44,777 nt of DNA from Acidithiobacillus sp. (GCF_027322205.1 NZ_DAHVHY010000010.1:1-44777), one strand, 5' to 3'. Positions 1 to 11,235 are shown, counted from the first letter of the stretch. Translations and numbers: made by a program. Notes: generated by a model not told the origin, from the letters alone.

Positions 1-597
1 GGGTTTCACCGCCACCACCGGTAGCGGCGCGCTGCCGTTTACTGCCGCGAGGATATCTTCGATCTGCTCATGGCAGCTCTGGCAACCGCCGCCCGCCTTG
101 GTATAGAAAGTGATCTCTTCGACCGTCGACAAATGGTTTTCCCTGGCCACCTTCTCAATGAGCGCCGAGTCAATGGCGAAGCATTTACATACCAGCGCGC
201 CTTCTTCGTGATCATCTGCCCATTCTTCGCCGCGGTAATTGGCGATAGCGGCGTGCAGGGCCTCAGCACCCATAACGGAACAATGCATTTTCTCCGGAGG
301 AAGCCCGCCCAAAAACTCAGCGATGTCCTGATTGGTGATTTTGAGCGCTTCATCCAGCGTCTTGCCCTTGATCAGTTCAGTCAACGCCGATGACGAGGCG
401 ATGGCGGAGCCGCAGCCAAAAGTTTGGAAGCGGGCATCCAGAATGACATCCGTATCCGGGTCTACCTTGAGCATCAGGCGCAGGGCATCGCCGCAACTGA
501 TGGAGCCGACCTCGCCGACCGCGTTGGCTTCTTCCAGGACCCCGGTATTCTTGGGGTTGAAAAATAAATCTTTGACTTTATCGGTATAATCCCACAT
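1..597 (-). CDS. nifU: NifU Fe-S scaffold protein (C-terminus beyond window)
   Basis: NifU assembles Fe-S clusters from NifS-derived sulfur and delivers them to nitrogenase proteins. The gene starts at 597 and 199 codons are visible; the rest lies left of the window. The N-terminal IscU-like domain shows its three conserved cysteines, in SCGDALR, FGCGSA and MHCSVMG. The central [2Fe-2S] domain is seen as CKC followed by GGCQSCH at about residues 180-184. The C-terminal Nfu domain expected in NifU is not visible because of the cut. The gene starts 4 bp after the stop of the A-type carrier gene and is clearly co-transcribed with it. Identification is firm; only completeness is unknown. Confidence 0.95.
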   Translation of the reverse strand, partial: MWDYTDKVKDLFFNPKNTGVLEEANAVGEVGSISCGDALRLMLKVDPDTDVILDARFQTFGCGSAIASSSALTELIKGKTLDEALKITNQDIAEFLGGLPPEKMHCSVMGAEALHAAIANYRGEEWADDHEEGALVCKCFAIDSALIEKVARENHLSTVEEITFYTKAGGGCQSCHEQIEDILAAVNGSAPLPVVAVKP

Positions 598-601
598 GGC
601 G

Positions 602-970
602 TCAGCTCCGATGTCCGCAGGAGGAGGCTGAGGAAGCGGAGGCTTCGTCTCCCGTGGTGAATGATGACCCGCAACCGCAGGTCCCCGTAGCATTGGGGTT
701 TTCGAAACGGAAGCCGCTGCCGCTGAGTTCGTCCACATAGTCAATGACGACCCCGCTAAGCAGCGTGGCGCTGGCGTTGTCCACATAAACCGGCACACCC
801 TCTATCGCCACCACGGTGTCCTCGGCGCCTGCTTCGGCCTCCAATCCCATTCCATATTGATAACCGGAACAACCGCCTCCGGTCACCGCAACCCGTAATC
901 CGCTCGCTTCAGGATTCTCGGCAAGCAGATTCTTTACGACATCAATGGCTTTTTCCGTCAATATCAGCAT
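602..970 (-). CDS. iscA: A-type Fe-S carrier of the nif cluster (IscA/HesB family)
   Basis: A 122-aa protein of the HesB/IscA/SufA family, which binds or relays Fe-S clusters or iron. The family cysteines are visible: one in [10 protein letters not shown] near residue 35 and the pair in TCGCGSS near residue 100. A Ser/Gly-rich tail of about 17 residues follows the usual end. The start at 970 has a good Shine-Dalgarno (AAGGAG, 8 nt spacing). It is the first gene of a two-gene unit with nifU and lies 30 bp below a sigma54-type promoter with its own NifA site. A second A-type carrier sits in the nifB operon (17881-18216), so the cluster carries two paralogues. Confidence 0.93.
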   Translation of the reverse strand: MLILTEKAIDVVKNLLAENPEASGLRVAVTGGGCSGYQYGMGLEAEAGAEDTVVAIEGVPVYVDNASATLLSGVVIDYVDELSGSGFRFENPNATGTCGCGSSFTTGDEASASSASSCGHRS

Positions 971-1010
971 GACATACTCCTTACGCGACAGGGGTTCCTG
1001 TATGCTTTAC

Positions 1011-1026
1011 TGCAAGACTTGGGCCA
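1011..1026 (-). promoter_or_regulatory. sigma54 promoter for iscA-nifU
   Basis: Read on the minus strand this is TGGCCCAAGTCTTGCA: GG at -24 and GC at -12 are separated by exactly 10 nt, and the -12 block TTGCA is perfect. The only departure from TGGCAC is one base. Predicted transcription start is near 1000, about 30 bp before the gene. An IHF site and a NifA site lie at the right distances upstream. Confidence 0.8.
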
Positions 1027-1040
1027 GCTTTGGGATTTGT

Positions 1041-1053
1041 TATCAACTTATTG
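1041..1053. promoter_or_regulatory. IHF binding site
   Basis: TATCAACTTATTG matches the IHF consensus WATCAANNNNTTR at every defined position. It lies in AT-rich DNA between the NifA site (1101-1116) and the sigma54 promoter (1011-1026), where DNA bending would bring NifA to the polymerase. Confidence 0.7.
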
Positions 1054-1100
1054 TTATTATGATGATTAACAACGGATGTTGAGGTGTCATTAGGGCATTT

Positions 1101-1116
1101 TGTTGGTTTCTCTACA
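1101..1116. promoter_or_regulatory. NifA upstream activator sequence
   Basis: TGTTGGTTTCTCTACA is a perfect TGT-N10-ACA site. It lies about 100-115 bp upstream of the predicted iscA-nifU transcription start, the classic distance for NifA enhancer sites. Confidence 0.75.
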
Positions 1117-1172
1117 TCTCCCAGGATAGTTTTGCAAGAAAACGAACATCACGGGGCAGGGCTGGAATGTCA

Positions 1173-1204
1173 AAAACCCGGAGACCGCTGGGTATCCGGG
1201 TTTT
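1173..1204 (-). terminator. Rho-independent terminator of the nifH operon
   Basis: Perfect 10-bp inverted repeat AAAACCCGGA / TCCGGGTTTT with a 12-nt loop. On the minus strand it ends in a T run, 22 bp after the stop of the 197-aa gene. It separates the nifH-to-unknown transcript from the iscA-nifU unit. The stem has T runs on both sides, so it could work in either direction. Confidence 0.85.
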
Positions 1205-1226
1205 CACTAAAACAATGGCAAAGCGT

Positions 1227-1820
1227 TTATACAGGGCGGTTTTCGCCGGGATCACGTACCGGACCCATGCCCGCCAGGCAGTCTGCATAGCTGATCTCGG
1301 GGAATACGCTACTGTATTGCAAGGCGCTCTCGGCGATACGATTGATCTTGCCCGCCGTGTCGAGCTTTTTGAGGTCGTTGCGTTCCAGTCCGAACAAGTC
1401 CAGCAGTTCATTGTAGACCGTCGCTTCATCCAGCGGCAGGATATAAAATGGAATACCCTTGTACTCTAGATGGTAACGCTTGCTGAAGTCGATATTGTTG
1501 CAGTAAATAAAATACTTACCGGAGGGTTCCAGATATTCGGCCAGTGCCGTTACCAGTGCATCCAGATAACCAAAAGACAGAAGATAGCAGGATAAAAAAG
1601 AAATCTTTTTGGCGCCCGGCTCTGCCGAACTGATGACTTGTTGCGCGAGGAGTTCCGGTGGACGTGCTTCATCGGCCACGGCGGTGGCAAATTTGATAGC
1701 CAGTTCGCCGCGAAAACCGAAGCGTCCCTGCGCATTCAGTTCTCCCTTGAATACCTGGTTCAGCAGTCTTTTCTGAGTGTCGAGCCCTGCAAATGCGCTT
1801 TGTTCGATGCTAATGGACAT
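1227..1820 (-). CDS. unrecognised nif-cluster protein, 197 aa
   Basis: I do not recognise the family. The protein begins MSISIEQSAF and has no signal peptide, membrane segment or Cys motif. A central stretch around residues 85-125 (ISFLSCYLLSFGYLDALVTA) is hydrophobic but fits a buried core better than a membrane helix. The start at 1820 has GGAG 6 nt upstream; an ATG 36 bp earlier has a poorer site. It is the last gene of the nifHDKENX operon, 66 bp after nifQ, and is followed by a strong terminator. Position suggests a nitrogenase-related role (cofactor handling, protection or small-molecule modification), but nothing in the sequence fixes it. Confidence 0.8.
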   Translation of the reverse strand: MSISIEQSAFAGLDTQKRLLNQVFKGELNAQGRFGFRGELAIKFATAVADEARPPELLAQQVISSAEPGAKKISFLSCYLLSFGYLDALVTALAEYLEPSGKYFIYCNNIDFSKRYHLEYKGIPFYILPLDEATVYNELLDLFGLERNDLKKLDTAGKINRIAESALQYSSVFPEISYADCLAGMGPVRDPGENRPV

Positions 1821-1886
1821 AAATGACTCCGTATAGGTAGAGGTAAAATATTGCATCCTGATCGGGTTGCGGATGCTTATAGGTTT

Positions 1887-2540
1887 TTAGCCCTGGGCAG
1901 CCAGCAGGTTCCAACCACTGGCATCTTCCGGGCCGAAGCACTGGGCATAATCATTACAAACATTGCAACTGGGTGCCTGGCAGAGGCGGACTTCAGCCTG
2001 GTCACACAACTGCTTATAAAAGAACTTCTTCCATTTCATATTGCCGGTATTTTTGAAATACAGTCCCGGAAAATGGTGTTTAATAATGTCACTGAGGTCC
2101 TCACGATTCGTCAGGCCCAGGTCCTGCCACAAGTGATCATCGCCCAGGCAACCCGCAGCGAGAATGGCCGCTACCCACTCAGTGGCCTGATTAACGCTGG
2201 CACGGTGATCCAGCAAGAGCTTAACCAGATCGCCGGTTTCCTCATTTCGCATGGATCCTTTGTTTTCTTTCCCCAGACATTGACACAGAAAAGTACCGCC
2301 TGCAGCGTTATGGAGATAGACCTTCGTGCATTGTGCGGTTGAGCGCGATGCCTCTATCCGCGGGAAATAACGAGAAAACAGATGGCTCAGTTGCCTGATC
2401 TCCAGGCCAAGCGCCATGCTGATGTTGCCCTTGGGTGCCATGGCGCGATGGCTGATACACAGCGCAAAAAAACGTGCATCAGAGAATGCCTCATCCGGGT
2501 TGCGGCCGGACATCAGAATGTCATATATGGCAGTCTTCAT
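1887..2540 (-). CDS. nifQ: NifQ, molybdenum donor for FeMo-co synthesis
   Basis: NifQ carries a Mo-Fe-S cluster and supplies molybdenum to the NifEN/NifH stage of FeMo-co assembly. The diagnostic C-terminal pattern C-x4-C-x2-C-x5-C is present in CQAPSCNVCNDYAQC. Length is 217 aa from the ATG at 2540, which has GGGAG about 8 nt upstream; an in-frame ATG 38 codons earlier overlaps fdxB and has no ribosome site. It lies directly after the ferredoxin gene, as in several proteobacterial nif clusters, and shares the nifH transcript. The middle region (residues 65-135) is less conserved by eye. Confidence 0.92.
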   Translation of the reverse strand: MKTAIYDILMSGRNPDEAFSDARFFALCISHRAMAPKGNISMALGLEIRQLSHLFSRYFPRIEASRSTAQCTKVYLHNAAGGTFLCQCLGKENKGSMRNEETGDLVKLLLDHRASVNQATEWVAAILAAGCLGDDHLWQDLGLTNREDLSDIIKHHFPGLYFKNTGNMKWKKFFYKQLCDQAEVRLCQAPSCNVCNDYAQCFGPEDASGWNLLAAQG

Positions 2541-2563
2541 TGAGGCACTCCCTCTGTGAATCG

Positions 2564-2872
2564 CTATGCTGAGACGCTGACCGCTAGGGACATGGATGCG
2601 TGGGTATAGCAGTCCTTGGGGCAAACCCGGGAGCAGGCCTCGCAGCCAATGCATTTTTCCGGATGCGCAATCGTCATGAATTTGCGTTCCGCCTCGTCAT
2701 CGTCCGCCGCCACCAGTTCCCCGTCTTCAGTGATACCAATAAGGTTCAGCACATCCCGACCACAGGCGCGGAAACAGCGCCCGCAGCCGATGCACTTTTC
2801 TTCATTGATATGTTCGACAAACTGGGGTGTCCAGCCGAGCCCGCCCTTGGTGATGCCGGTTATGTCGTGCAT
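2564..2872 (-). CDS. fdxB: nif-specific ferredoxin III (2[4Fe-4S])
   Basis: A 102-aa soluble ferredoxin with two four-cysteine motifs: [11 protein letters not shown] (the fourth Cys followed by Gly, not Pro, and an insert before the second cluster) and [12 protein letters not shown]. The long linker between clusters and the [11 protein letters not shown]-type N-terminus fit nif-specific ferredoxin III, found next to nifX/DUF269/DUF683 in many diazotrophs. It probably gives electrons to FeMo-co assembly steps rather than to nitrogenase itself. It sits 4 bp after the DUF683 gene. Confidence 0.92.
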   Translation of the reverse strand: MHDITGITKGGLGWTPQFVEHINEEKCIGCGRCFRACGRDVLNLIGITEDGELVAADDDEAERKFMTIAHPEKCIGCEACSRVCPKDCYTHASMSLAVSVSA

Positions 2873-2876
2873 GCCG

Positions 2877-3140
2877 TCATCCCCCGGGGAAGGACGCGAG
2901 CCGCGCCCTGGCTGCCGTCAGATCGCGGTAGGCGGCGTAGGTACGATTCGCCAGTTCCAGAATATTCTCCCAGCCGACGGGCAAATCTTCGGCCAGATCG
3001 TGAAGATCCATTTTGGCCTGGGTGGCCTGGGCATTGAGCCGTTTGATTTCTGTTTTCAACGCGTCTTTTTCGTCCACAATCAACTCCCAGTGATTGGTCT
3101 GTTCCTCTACTACCGGTAACATCTCCATTAATACAGACAT
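2877..3140 (-). CDS. DUF683 / CCE_0567-type nif-associated small protein
   Basis: An 87-aa highly charged helical protein with a heptad-like stretch at residues 15-50 ([20 protein letters not shown]), ending [19 protein letters not shown]. This matches the DUF683 family, a small coiled-coil metal-binding protein encoded between the DUF269 gene and fdxB in nif clusters. Its exact job is not established. The ribosome site AGGAG lies about 11 nt before the ATG at 3140; a second in-frame ATG at residue 5 is possible. Confidence 0.88.
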   Translation of the reverse strand: MSVLMEMLPVVEEQTNHWELIVDEKDALKTEIKRLNAQATQAKMDLHDLAEDLPVGWENILELANRTYAAYRDLTAARARLASFPGG

Positions 3141-3197
3141 GGCGTCATACTCCTATGCGCTGATGAACCATAAGCGTGAGCTACGCTGGTTCAAGGG

Positions 3198-4074
<877 letters not shown>

Positions 4075-4126
4075 GGTGCCTCCTGGGCTTTGACCAGATA
4101 AAAAGTGACTACTGCGTTCCGCATCC

Positions 4127-5488
4127 TTAACCAAACGCAAACGGCGCATGTGCATCGTGATCCTCCATGGGTAATGGCCAACTATCCGGACGATTTTCCT
4201 CTTCCTGTGCCATTAACAGGTTACCGATCTCGAAGGTCAGATCGCGGGCACCGCGATAGCCGAGGGACAGACGATGAGAGGCGCCGAGCTGGTCAAAAAT
4301 AGGCAGTCCCATGCGCAGGAAAGCGATATCCAGCCGCGCCGCCGCCTGCCGTCCATGGGAGTGGGTGATGAGCAGGTCACAGCCCGCACTCCGCGCCTCC
4401 AGGTCTTCCAGATCACCGATGAGCACTTCTTCACAAGGCATCTGTTCGAGTAACGGCGAGTGGGTGGTGGTCACTGCAGCCGTGATGATCGCCCCCATTT
4501 CGTTGAACCACGATCCGATATTCCAGAGCAGGTCAGGCTCGGCGCCGATGGCGATTTTTTTGCCGCCGAAGAAAAAATGACTGTCGAGCATGGCGTCGAT
4601 CAACTGGCTGCGTTGGCGACGATATTTGCCAGGTACCGGTTGTCCGCTCAACTGGCTCAGGCAGTCCAATAACTGATCCGTCGCTTCGATGCCGGTAATG
4701 CGATCGAAAAGCACATAAGGCTGGCCGGTCTTGGTCATCAGGGCTTCTGCCGCAGGACGCATTTGTTCGCCCAGGGCAATAGTCAGTTCCGCCTCACCCA
4801 TGCGCCGGATGGCATCCACTGATGTGCCGCCCAGGGTGTTGGGCGTGAAGTCGTCCGGAATGTGGCCGTCCATAGACCCGGAAATATCGGGCAGGATGGT
4901 CGCTTCCAGCCCGAAGGATTCACTGATTTCCCGGAGTTCTTCGATGTCCGCGGCGGTGAGGTGGGACCCCACGAGGAAGTTGACGGAACCCTCCCGGCGC
5001 GCGCTGCTGGGTTCAGCCAACCCTTTCACCATGCTCTCCACGGCCTTTGCCCAGCCGTCCTGAAAAGCATCCTTGAAGTCCGGGGTAGAGACGTAAACCA
5101 GGGCTAACTGGTCCAGTTCGGGATGGGTAGCGCGAAAGTTTTTGAGATAACCATCCACATCATCGCCTTTGGTCTCGGTGACGCCGGTGGAACAGATGCC
5201 GATGATGGCTGGTTTGGTGCGCTGCTGAATACTGAGAATAGCGATACCGATATTATCCAGCCCGCCCATGACCGTCGCCACCTCACTCATGGCGGTGGTC
5301 TGCATGGGAATGCCCTCATTGAAATGCCGCTGAAAGAGCACCAGACCAAAGGCGGTACAGCCCTGGGAACCATGCAGCATGGGCATGCAGTCGGCGATGC
5401 CCATGAAGGCCAGGGCGCCACCGATGGGCTGGCTCATTTTGAGGGGGTTGACCGTGCATGCTTTGCGGCTCTGAATGACGGTGCTCAT
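4127..5488 (-). CDS. nifN: NifN, beta subunit of the FeMo-co assembly scaffold
   Basis: NifN pairs with NifE to form the NifEN complex on which the NifB cofactor is matured with Mo and homocitrate. The protein is 453 aa, normal for the family. Visible marks are KACTVNPLKMSQPIGGALAF near the start, the HGSQGCTAFG block with its cluster cysteine near residue 45, and SPLLEQMPCEEVLIGDLEDL in the last third. The ATG at 5488 overlaps the nifE stop (ATGA) and has GGGAGG upstream, so translation is coupled to nifE. Confidence 0.96.
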   Translation of the reverse strand: MSTVIQSRKACTVNPLKMSQPIGGALAFMGIADCMPMLHGSQGCTAFGLVLFQRHFNEGIPMQTTAMSEVATVMGGLDNIGIAILSIQQRTKPAIIGICSTGVTETKGDDVDGYLKNFRATHPELDQLALVYVSTPDFKDAFQDGWAKAVESMVKGLAEPSSARREGSVNFLVGSHLTAADIEELREISESFGLEATILPDISGSMDGHIPDDFTPNTLGGTSVDAIRRMGEAELTIALGEQMRPAAEALMTKTGQPYVLFDRITGIEATDQLLDCLSQLSGQPVPGKYRRQRSQLIDAMLDSHFFFGGKKIAIGAEPDLLWNIGSWFNEMGAIITAAVTTTHSPLLEQMPCEEVLIGDLEDLEARSAGCDLLITHSHGRQAAARLDIAFLRMGLPIFDQLGASHRLSLGYRGARDLTFEIGNLLMAQEEENRPDSWPLPMEDHDAHAPFAFG

Positions 5489-6876
5489 GTCCGTGCCTCC
5501 CGCATATCCCAGGGCGCGGGTTTGCGCAATAAGGTCCACATGGGATTGTAGAGGGCCAAATCGATCTGTTTCACCAGATTGACCATCCCTTCGTAACCGT
5601 TATAGGCGTGATGACGCTCCTGGTTGATGTCCACCCAGGGCATTTTGTTTTTGAGGGCGGCAAATTGTGAGCGTCCGCCCGACAGCAACACATCCGCACG
5701 CGCCTCCTGAAACATCTTGTACATTTCCCGCGGCGTCAGGTCATCAATCATATGCGCGTCCTGACCCATGATTTCCTTTATTTTTTCTTTGTCTTCCTTG
5801 GTGGATTTCTTGACGCTGGTCCCCACCACCTCCATCCCGCCTTCCTGCAATGCAGACACCACCGACCAGGATTTAACGCCCCCCGTAAAGAGCAGCACCC
5901 GTTTGCCGCGCAGGCGATGGGTATATTCAGCGATACGTTGCCAGGCCCTGGCCTCTTCCCGGGCGATCAGCGCTTCGGTGCGGTCGTGGAGTTCTGCCGG
6001 GGCACCCTGCTGGATCAGCAGGCGGGTGATCTCCCGCAGAGATTCCGTGGTATCGGAGATGCCATAAAAGGACCCTTCAAAGAACGGAATCTGATAACGC
6101 TCTTCCATTTTGCGTGCGATATTGATCATGGATTTAGAGCAGACCATCATATTGGCCCTGGCGCGATGGGATTGCGCCACGTCGTGATATTTGGCGTCAC
6201 CACTGATGCAGCAGGTTACCCGGATCCCCAAATGATCGAGGAGCGGTTTGACCTGCCAGAGTTCACCGGAAAGATTGTATTCGCCAATGATATTGATGTC
6301 ATAGGGCGTACTATATTCGGGCTCTTCCGTGCCGATCACATAATCCAGCAGGGCCTCTCCCGCCAGCTTGTTGCCGAGATTCTTGGCGCCGACAAAACCG
6401 GGGGAATTGACGGGAATGACGGGCTTTGCAAATTTTTGGCTCGCCGCTTTACAGACGGCCTCGATATCGTCCCCGATCATCGCCGGCACGCAGGTCTGAT
6501 AGACAAACACCGCCGGCGGATCGTATTTATCGATTACCTCTTTGATGGACTTGAAGAGGTGTTTTTCGCCGCCGTAGACTACATCCAGCTCATTGATGTC
6601 GGTGGTAAAGCTGGTGCGATACAGTTGTGAACCAGACGATTTTGAACCGCGGTTATCCCAGGAGTTGCCCTCACAGGCGATGGGACCGTGGACCAGGTGG
6701 GCGACGTCGGTAATGGGTTGCAGGGCGATTTTCGCACCATCGAAAGCGCAACCACCGGCCGCACCGCCCGGCTGCAGCGCCTTGGTGCAGCCCTTTTTAC
6801 GCTCTTTGTCGGACTTGCTCTGGTTCTTGCTGCATCCCGGCTCATTAAAAACGTCCTGGATTTTGTTCTGCAACAT
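5485..6876 (-). CDS. nifE: NifE, alpha subunit of the FeMo-co assembly scaffold
   Basis: A 463-aa NifE. The cluster cysteines appear in PGGAAGGCAFDGAK (about residue 43), HGPIACEGNSWDNRG and QTCVPAMIGDD. The N-terminal segment between residues 10 and 30 is unusually rich in Ser/Lys and contains two cysteines (GCSKNQ, GCTKA). NifD's cofactor-ligand region is replaced by the NifE type (ISGDAKYHDV). The start at 6876 has AGGGGG 8 nt upstream. The gene follows nifK after 73 bp containing a strong hairpin and no visible promoter. Confidence 0.96.
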   Translation of the reverse strand: MLQNKIQDVFNEPGCSKNQSKSDKERKKGCTKALQPGGAAGGCAFDGAKIALQPITDVAHLVHGPIACEGNSWDNRGSKSSGSQLYRTSFTTDINELDVVYGGEKHLFKSIKEVIDKYDPPAVFVYQTCVPAMIGDDIEAVCKAASQKFAKPVIPVNSPGFVGAKNLGNKLAGEALLDYVIGTEEPEYSTPYDINIIGEYNLSGELWQVKPLLDHLGIRVTCCISGDAKYHDVAQSHRARANMMVCSKSMINIARKMEERYQIPFFEGSFYGISDTTESLREITRLLIQQGAPAELHDRTEALIAREEARAWQRIAEYTHRLRGKRVLLFTGGVKSWSVVSALQEGGMEVVGTSVKKSTKEDKEKIKEIMGQDAHMIDDLTPREMYKMFQEARADVLLSGGRSQFAALKNKMPWVDINQERHHAYNGYEGMVNLVKQIDLALYNPMWTLLRKPAPWDMREART

Positions 6877-6905
6877 AAAGCACCCCCTGCTAAGTCAGAA
6901 TGGAT

Positions 6906-6925
6906 GGCGGCGCCTTGGCGCCGCC
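6906..6925 (-). repeat. hairpin between nifK and nifE
   Basis: Perfect 9-bp arms GGCGGCGCC / GGCGCCGCC around TT, all G+C in the stem. There is no T run, so it is less likely a terminator than an mRNA stability or attenuation element that lowers nifEN output or protects the nifHDK 3' end. Confidence 0.7.
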
Positions 6926-6949
6926 GGATGGCCGGCCTGACCGGAGGGA

Positions 6950-8509
6950 TTACCGAATAATGTCGAAACTGTAATCGCTCTGACTCGGCACATTACTGTT
7001 GTTGTCGATCTCATCAAAAATCTTGTCCAATATGCGAACCAGCATATTCAGGCCGCCCTGATAGCCCCAAATGGGATAACGGTGATGATGATGGCGATCG
7101 AATATCGGGAAGCCGTAACGGATAAGGGGCGTGCCCGTATCGCGTTCGAGATATTTCCCGTAAGTATTGCCGAAGAGGAAATCCACCGGCTCGGTGAACA
7201 GCAGGCTGCGCATATGCCAGAGATCCTTGCCGGCATAGACATGACAATCCTTGCCGAAGGGTGAGCTGTCGAACAATGCCTGTACTTTCGCCGCCCAATG
7301 CTTGGACCCATTGGTAGCCAGCACATGGGTGGGTTCGCCGCCCAGTTCCATCAGGAAGGCCGCCAGACCGAGGCACTGGTCCGGATCACCGTAGATGGCG
7401 AACTTTTTGCCATGAATGTGCGCCGTGGAATCGGCAATGGCATCCACCAGACGCCCGCGTTCCTTTTTCAGTTCATCGGGAATCGCTTTGCCGCTGACAC
7501 GGGACAATTCCATAATGAATTTATCGGTGCCAGACACGCCGATGGGGCAATTCAGGGCGACAACTTCCTGACCATGCTCGGCGATGAAAGGCAGGGTCTT
7601 TTCGGTGCAATATTCCTGCATGGAGAAAGTCGCTTTGGCATTCAGGGAAGCGGCCGTATCTTCCAGAGTGGTGCCGCCGTCATACATGCGGAATTTCCCG
7701 TCGCTCGGCGTATCAAAAACATCGCTGGTGTCGGCCAGGATCGTATATTCCAGGTTCATGAGGTCCAGGATGCGCTTCACTTCCCGGGTGTTGCCGACGG
7801 TATAACCGTCAAAGCCGCCAATGAAGTTGATCTTCTCGTTGGGTTCGCGCACGAGTGCGGGTACGGTACCCGCCTTGCCGTCCCAAAAATGCGCCAGTAC
7901 ACCCTTCAGAGCATTGTCATAGCCGGTGATATGGCTGCCGACGAAGGCCGGAGTATGGGCGAAAGGCACATCATATTCTTCTGGTACGCTGCCCTTTTCC
8001 TTGGAGGTTTTGATGAAGGCGTTCAGGTCGTCACCGATCACTTCCGCCATACAGGTGGTGGAAACGGCAATCATCTTGGGTTTGTACATGGCGTAGGTAT
8101 TGGCGAGGCCGTCAATCATGTTGTTAAGGCCGCCGAATACCGCGGCATCTTCGGTCATGGAAGAAGACACACAGGAAGTGGGCTCCTTAAAATGCCGGCT
8201 CAGATGACTGCGATAATAAGCGACGCAACCCTGTGATCCATGCACAAAAGGCATGGTGCTCTCAAAGCCCACCGCCGCAAACACGGCACCCAGAGGCTGG
8301 CAGGCCTTGGCCGGATTTACCGTCAAGGCCTCACGGGCAAAATTCTTTTCCCGATATTCCCACGTCTTTGTCCACTCACGGACCTGCACGAGCTTGTCGG
8401 CAGGCTCGGGATTCTCAAATTGTTCCTTCTTGTTCTTGAGCATCTCCTGGTATTCCGGTTCACGGAACAGGTTGAAGTGATCAAGCACCTTTTCAGCGTT
8501 CTGACTCAT
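6950..8509 (-). CDS. nifK: NifK, nitrogenase MoFe protein beta subunit
   Basis: NifK forms the alpha2-beta2 MoFe protein with NifD and holds half of each P-cluster. The P-cluster ligands are visible in [24 protein letters not shown] and [12 protein letters not shown]. Length from the ATG at 8509 is 519 aa, normal for the family; the start has GAGGAA upstream. An in-frame upstream extension is not supported. It is 78 bp after nifD with a GC-rich hairpin between them. The protein ends SDYSFDIIR, the typical NifK tail. Confidence 0.97.
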   Translation of the reverse strand: MSQNAEKVLDHFNLFREPEYQEMLKNKKEQFENPEPADKLVQVREWTKTWEYREKNFAREALTVNPAKACQPLGAVFAAVGFESTMPFVHGSQGCVAYYRSHLSRHFKEPTSCVSSSMTEDAAVFGGLNNMIDGLANTYAMYKPKMIAVSTTCMAEVIGDDLNAFIKTSKEKGSVPEEYDVPFAHTPAFVGSHITGYDNALKGVLAHFWDGKAGTVPALVREPNEKINFIGGFDGYTVGNTREVKRILDLMNLEYTILADTSDVFDTPSDGKFRMYDGGTTLEDTAASLNAKATFSMQEYCTEKTLPFIAEHGQEVVALNCPIGVSGTDKFIMELSRVSGKAIPDELKKERGRLVDAIADSTAHIHGKKFAIYGDPDQCLGLAAFLMELGGEPTHVLATNGSKHWAAKVQALFDSSPFGKDCHVYAGKDLWHMRSLLFTEPVDFLFGNTYGKYLERDTGTPLIRYGFPIFDRHHHHRYPIWGYQGGLNMLVRILDKIFDEIDNNSNVPSQSDYSFDIIR

Positions 8510-8560
8510 GGCGTTATTCCTCATTCGATCGTTGGGGCGGTCCGTTATCCGCCGATAAGC

Positions 8561-8578
8561 GGGCGGCACCTGCCGCCC
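8561..8578 (-). repeat. hairpin between nifD and nifK
   Basis: Perfect 8-bp arms GGGCGGCA / TGCCGCCC separated by two bases, in the 78-bp gap between nifD and nifK. No T run follows. A processing or stabilising element of the polycistronic mRNA is the simplest reading. Confidence 0.6.
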
Positions 8579-8587
8579 CCACGGTGC

Positions 8588-10063
8588 TTACTCCCAGGGC
8601 GTTTTGGTCAAACTCCACACCGGGTTGTTGATGGCCATATCCATATCCCGGGCGAAGATGGCGAAGCCGTCATAGCCGTGATAAGGACCGGAATAGTCCC
8701 AGGAGTGCATCTGCCGGAAAGGTACGCCCATTTTCTGGAAGACATACTTTTCCTTGATGCCGGAACCCACGAGATCAGGCTGGATGGTTTCCACCATCTT
8801 TTCAAACTCGTAACCGGTCACGTCGTCATAAATCAGCGTGCCGTCTTTCACATAATGGGTGGTACGCTGATAGTCGTCGTTGTGGCCGAATTCATAGCCG
8901 GTTCCCACCACATTCATACCGAGATCTTCATAGGCGCCGATGACATGGCGAGGACGCAAGCCGCCGACAAAAAGCATGACCGTTCTGCCTTCCAGACGAG
9001 GCCGGTATTTGGCGATCACTTCCTCGGTGAGGCGGTTGTATTTCTCAATGACCCGCTCGGCGCCTTCCTTGATGTGATCATCAAAATAACTGGCGATCGT
9101 CCGCAAGGACTCGGCAATTTTGGAAGGTCCGAAGAAGTTGTACTCGACCCACGGCACGCCATGCTTTTCTTCCATGTAGCGGGAGATATAGTTCATGGAG
9201 CGATAACAGTGCAGGACATTCAATTTGGCCATGGGGGTATTCTCCAATTCAGCCAGAGAACCATCACCGGACCACTGGGCAATCACCCGCAGACCCATTT
9301 CTTCCAGCAGGATGCGTGAACTCCAGGCATCGCCGCCGATGTTATAGTCACCAATAATGGCAACATCATAAGGGGTCTTTTCAAAAGCCTTGGGTTCTGC
9401 GCCTTGCTTCTCGAAGACATAGTCACGGATGCTGTCGTTGGCGATATGGTGGCCGAGCGATTGGGATACCCCCCGGAAGCCCTCACAACGCACCGGAACA
9501 ATGGTTTTACCACCGTATTCCTTCGACTTCTTCTTGGATACCGCTTCGATGTCGTCTCCGATCAGGCCGATGGGGCATTCCGATTGCACGGTAATACCGT
9601 GGTTCAGCGGGAAGAGATCCTCGATTTCATCCATGATCTTTTCGAGTTTCTTGTCGCCACCGAAAACGATGTCTTTTTCCTGAAAATCGGAGGTGAACTG
9701 CATCGTGACAAAGGTATCCACACCCGTGGTGCCAATATAATAGTTACGGCGTGAGGCCCAGGAATACTGGCCGCAACCGACGGGTCCATGGGAAATATGA
9801 ATCATGTCCTTGATCGGGCCCCAGACGACGCCCTTGGAACCCGCATAGGCACAACCACGAATGGTCATCACGCCGGGCACCGACTTGATATTGGATTTGA
9901 CGCCGCAATCCGATTTACCTTCCTCATAGACGTTCAGGTGTTTGGCGCGTCTTTTGGCAGTTTTTTCCGGATAGACCTTGAGAACTTCATCAATCAGGGC
10001 ACGATTGCGCGTCTTGGTTTCGGCGACAATCTGCTCCCGGGTTTCTTCAGCGGTAATGCTCAT
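8588..10063 (-). CDS. nifD: NifD, nitrogenase MoFe protein alpha subunit
   Basis: NifD carries FeMo-co, where N2 is reduced. Visible ligands: P-cluster cysteines in [30 protein letters not shown] and [11 protein letters not shown]; the FeMo-co cysteine in [20 protein letters not shown]; the FeMo-co histidine region in [20 protein letters not shown]. Length is 491 aa. The start is ATG at 10063 with AAGGAG 8 nt upstream; the codon before it is GTG and less well placed. It follows nifH by 63 bp. Confidence 0.97.
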   Translation of the reverse strand: MSITAEETREQIVAETKTRNRALIDEVLKVYPEKTAKRRAKHLNVYEEGKSDCGVKSNIKSVPGVMTIRGCAYAGSKGVVWGPIKDMIHISHGPVGCGQYSWASRRNYYIGTTGVDTFVTMQFTSDFQEKDIVFGGDKKLEKIMDEIEDLFPLNHGITVQSECPIGLIGDDIEAVSKKKSKEYGGKTIVPVRCEGFRGVSQSLGHHIANDSIRDYVFEKQGAEPKAFEKTPYDVAIIGDYNIGGDAWSSRILLEEMGLRVIAQWSGDGSLAELENTPMAKLNVLHCYRSMNYISRYMEEKHGVPWVEYNFFGPSKIAESLRTIASYFDDHIKEGAERVIEKYNRLTEEVIAKYRPRLEGRTVMLFVGGLRPRHVIGAYEDLGMNVVGTGYEFGHNDDYQRTTHYVKDGTLIYDDVTGYEFEKMVETIQPDLVGSGIKEKYVFQKMGVPFRQMHSWDYSGPYHGYDGFAIFARDMDMAINNPVWSLTKTPWE

Positions 10064-10089
10064 CACATCTCTCCTTTAGCGAGAAAAAG

Positions 10090-10121
10090 AGAGGGCAGCC
10101 GCCTGATAGCAGATGCCCTCT
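10090..10121 (-). repeat. hairpin between nifH and nifD
   Basis: 8-bp arms AGAGGGCA / TGCCCTCT with a 16-nt loop in the 63-bp nifH-nifD gap. In other diazotrophs such stems stabilise the nifH message and allow NifH to be made in excess over NifDK; that role is inferred here. Confidence 0.6.
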
Positions 10122-10126
10122 ATCCA

Positions 10127-11205
<1,079 letters not shown>

Positions 11206-11219
11206 AAATGCGCTTTCTA

Positions 11220-11235
11220 TGTCAGGAACCCCACA
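11220..11235. promoter_or_regulatory. NifA upstream activator sequence 2 (divergent region)
   Basis: TGTCAGGAACCCCACA is a second perfect TGT-N10-ACA site, exactly 30 bp from the first (about three helical turns, so on the same DNA face). It could serve nifH on one side and the draT operon on the other, about 205-220 bp from that promoter's start. Confidence 0.78.

Noticed and set aside
7298-8236. Long antisense frame opposite nifK (312 codons), and similar ones opposite nifD, nifE and nifN
   Set aside because: These are open because of codon bias of the real genes; they have no recognisable protein motifs.
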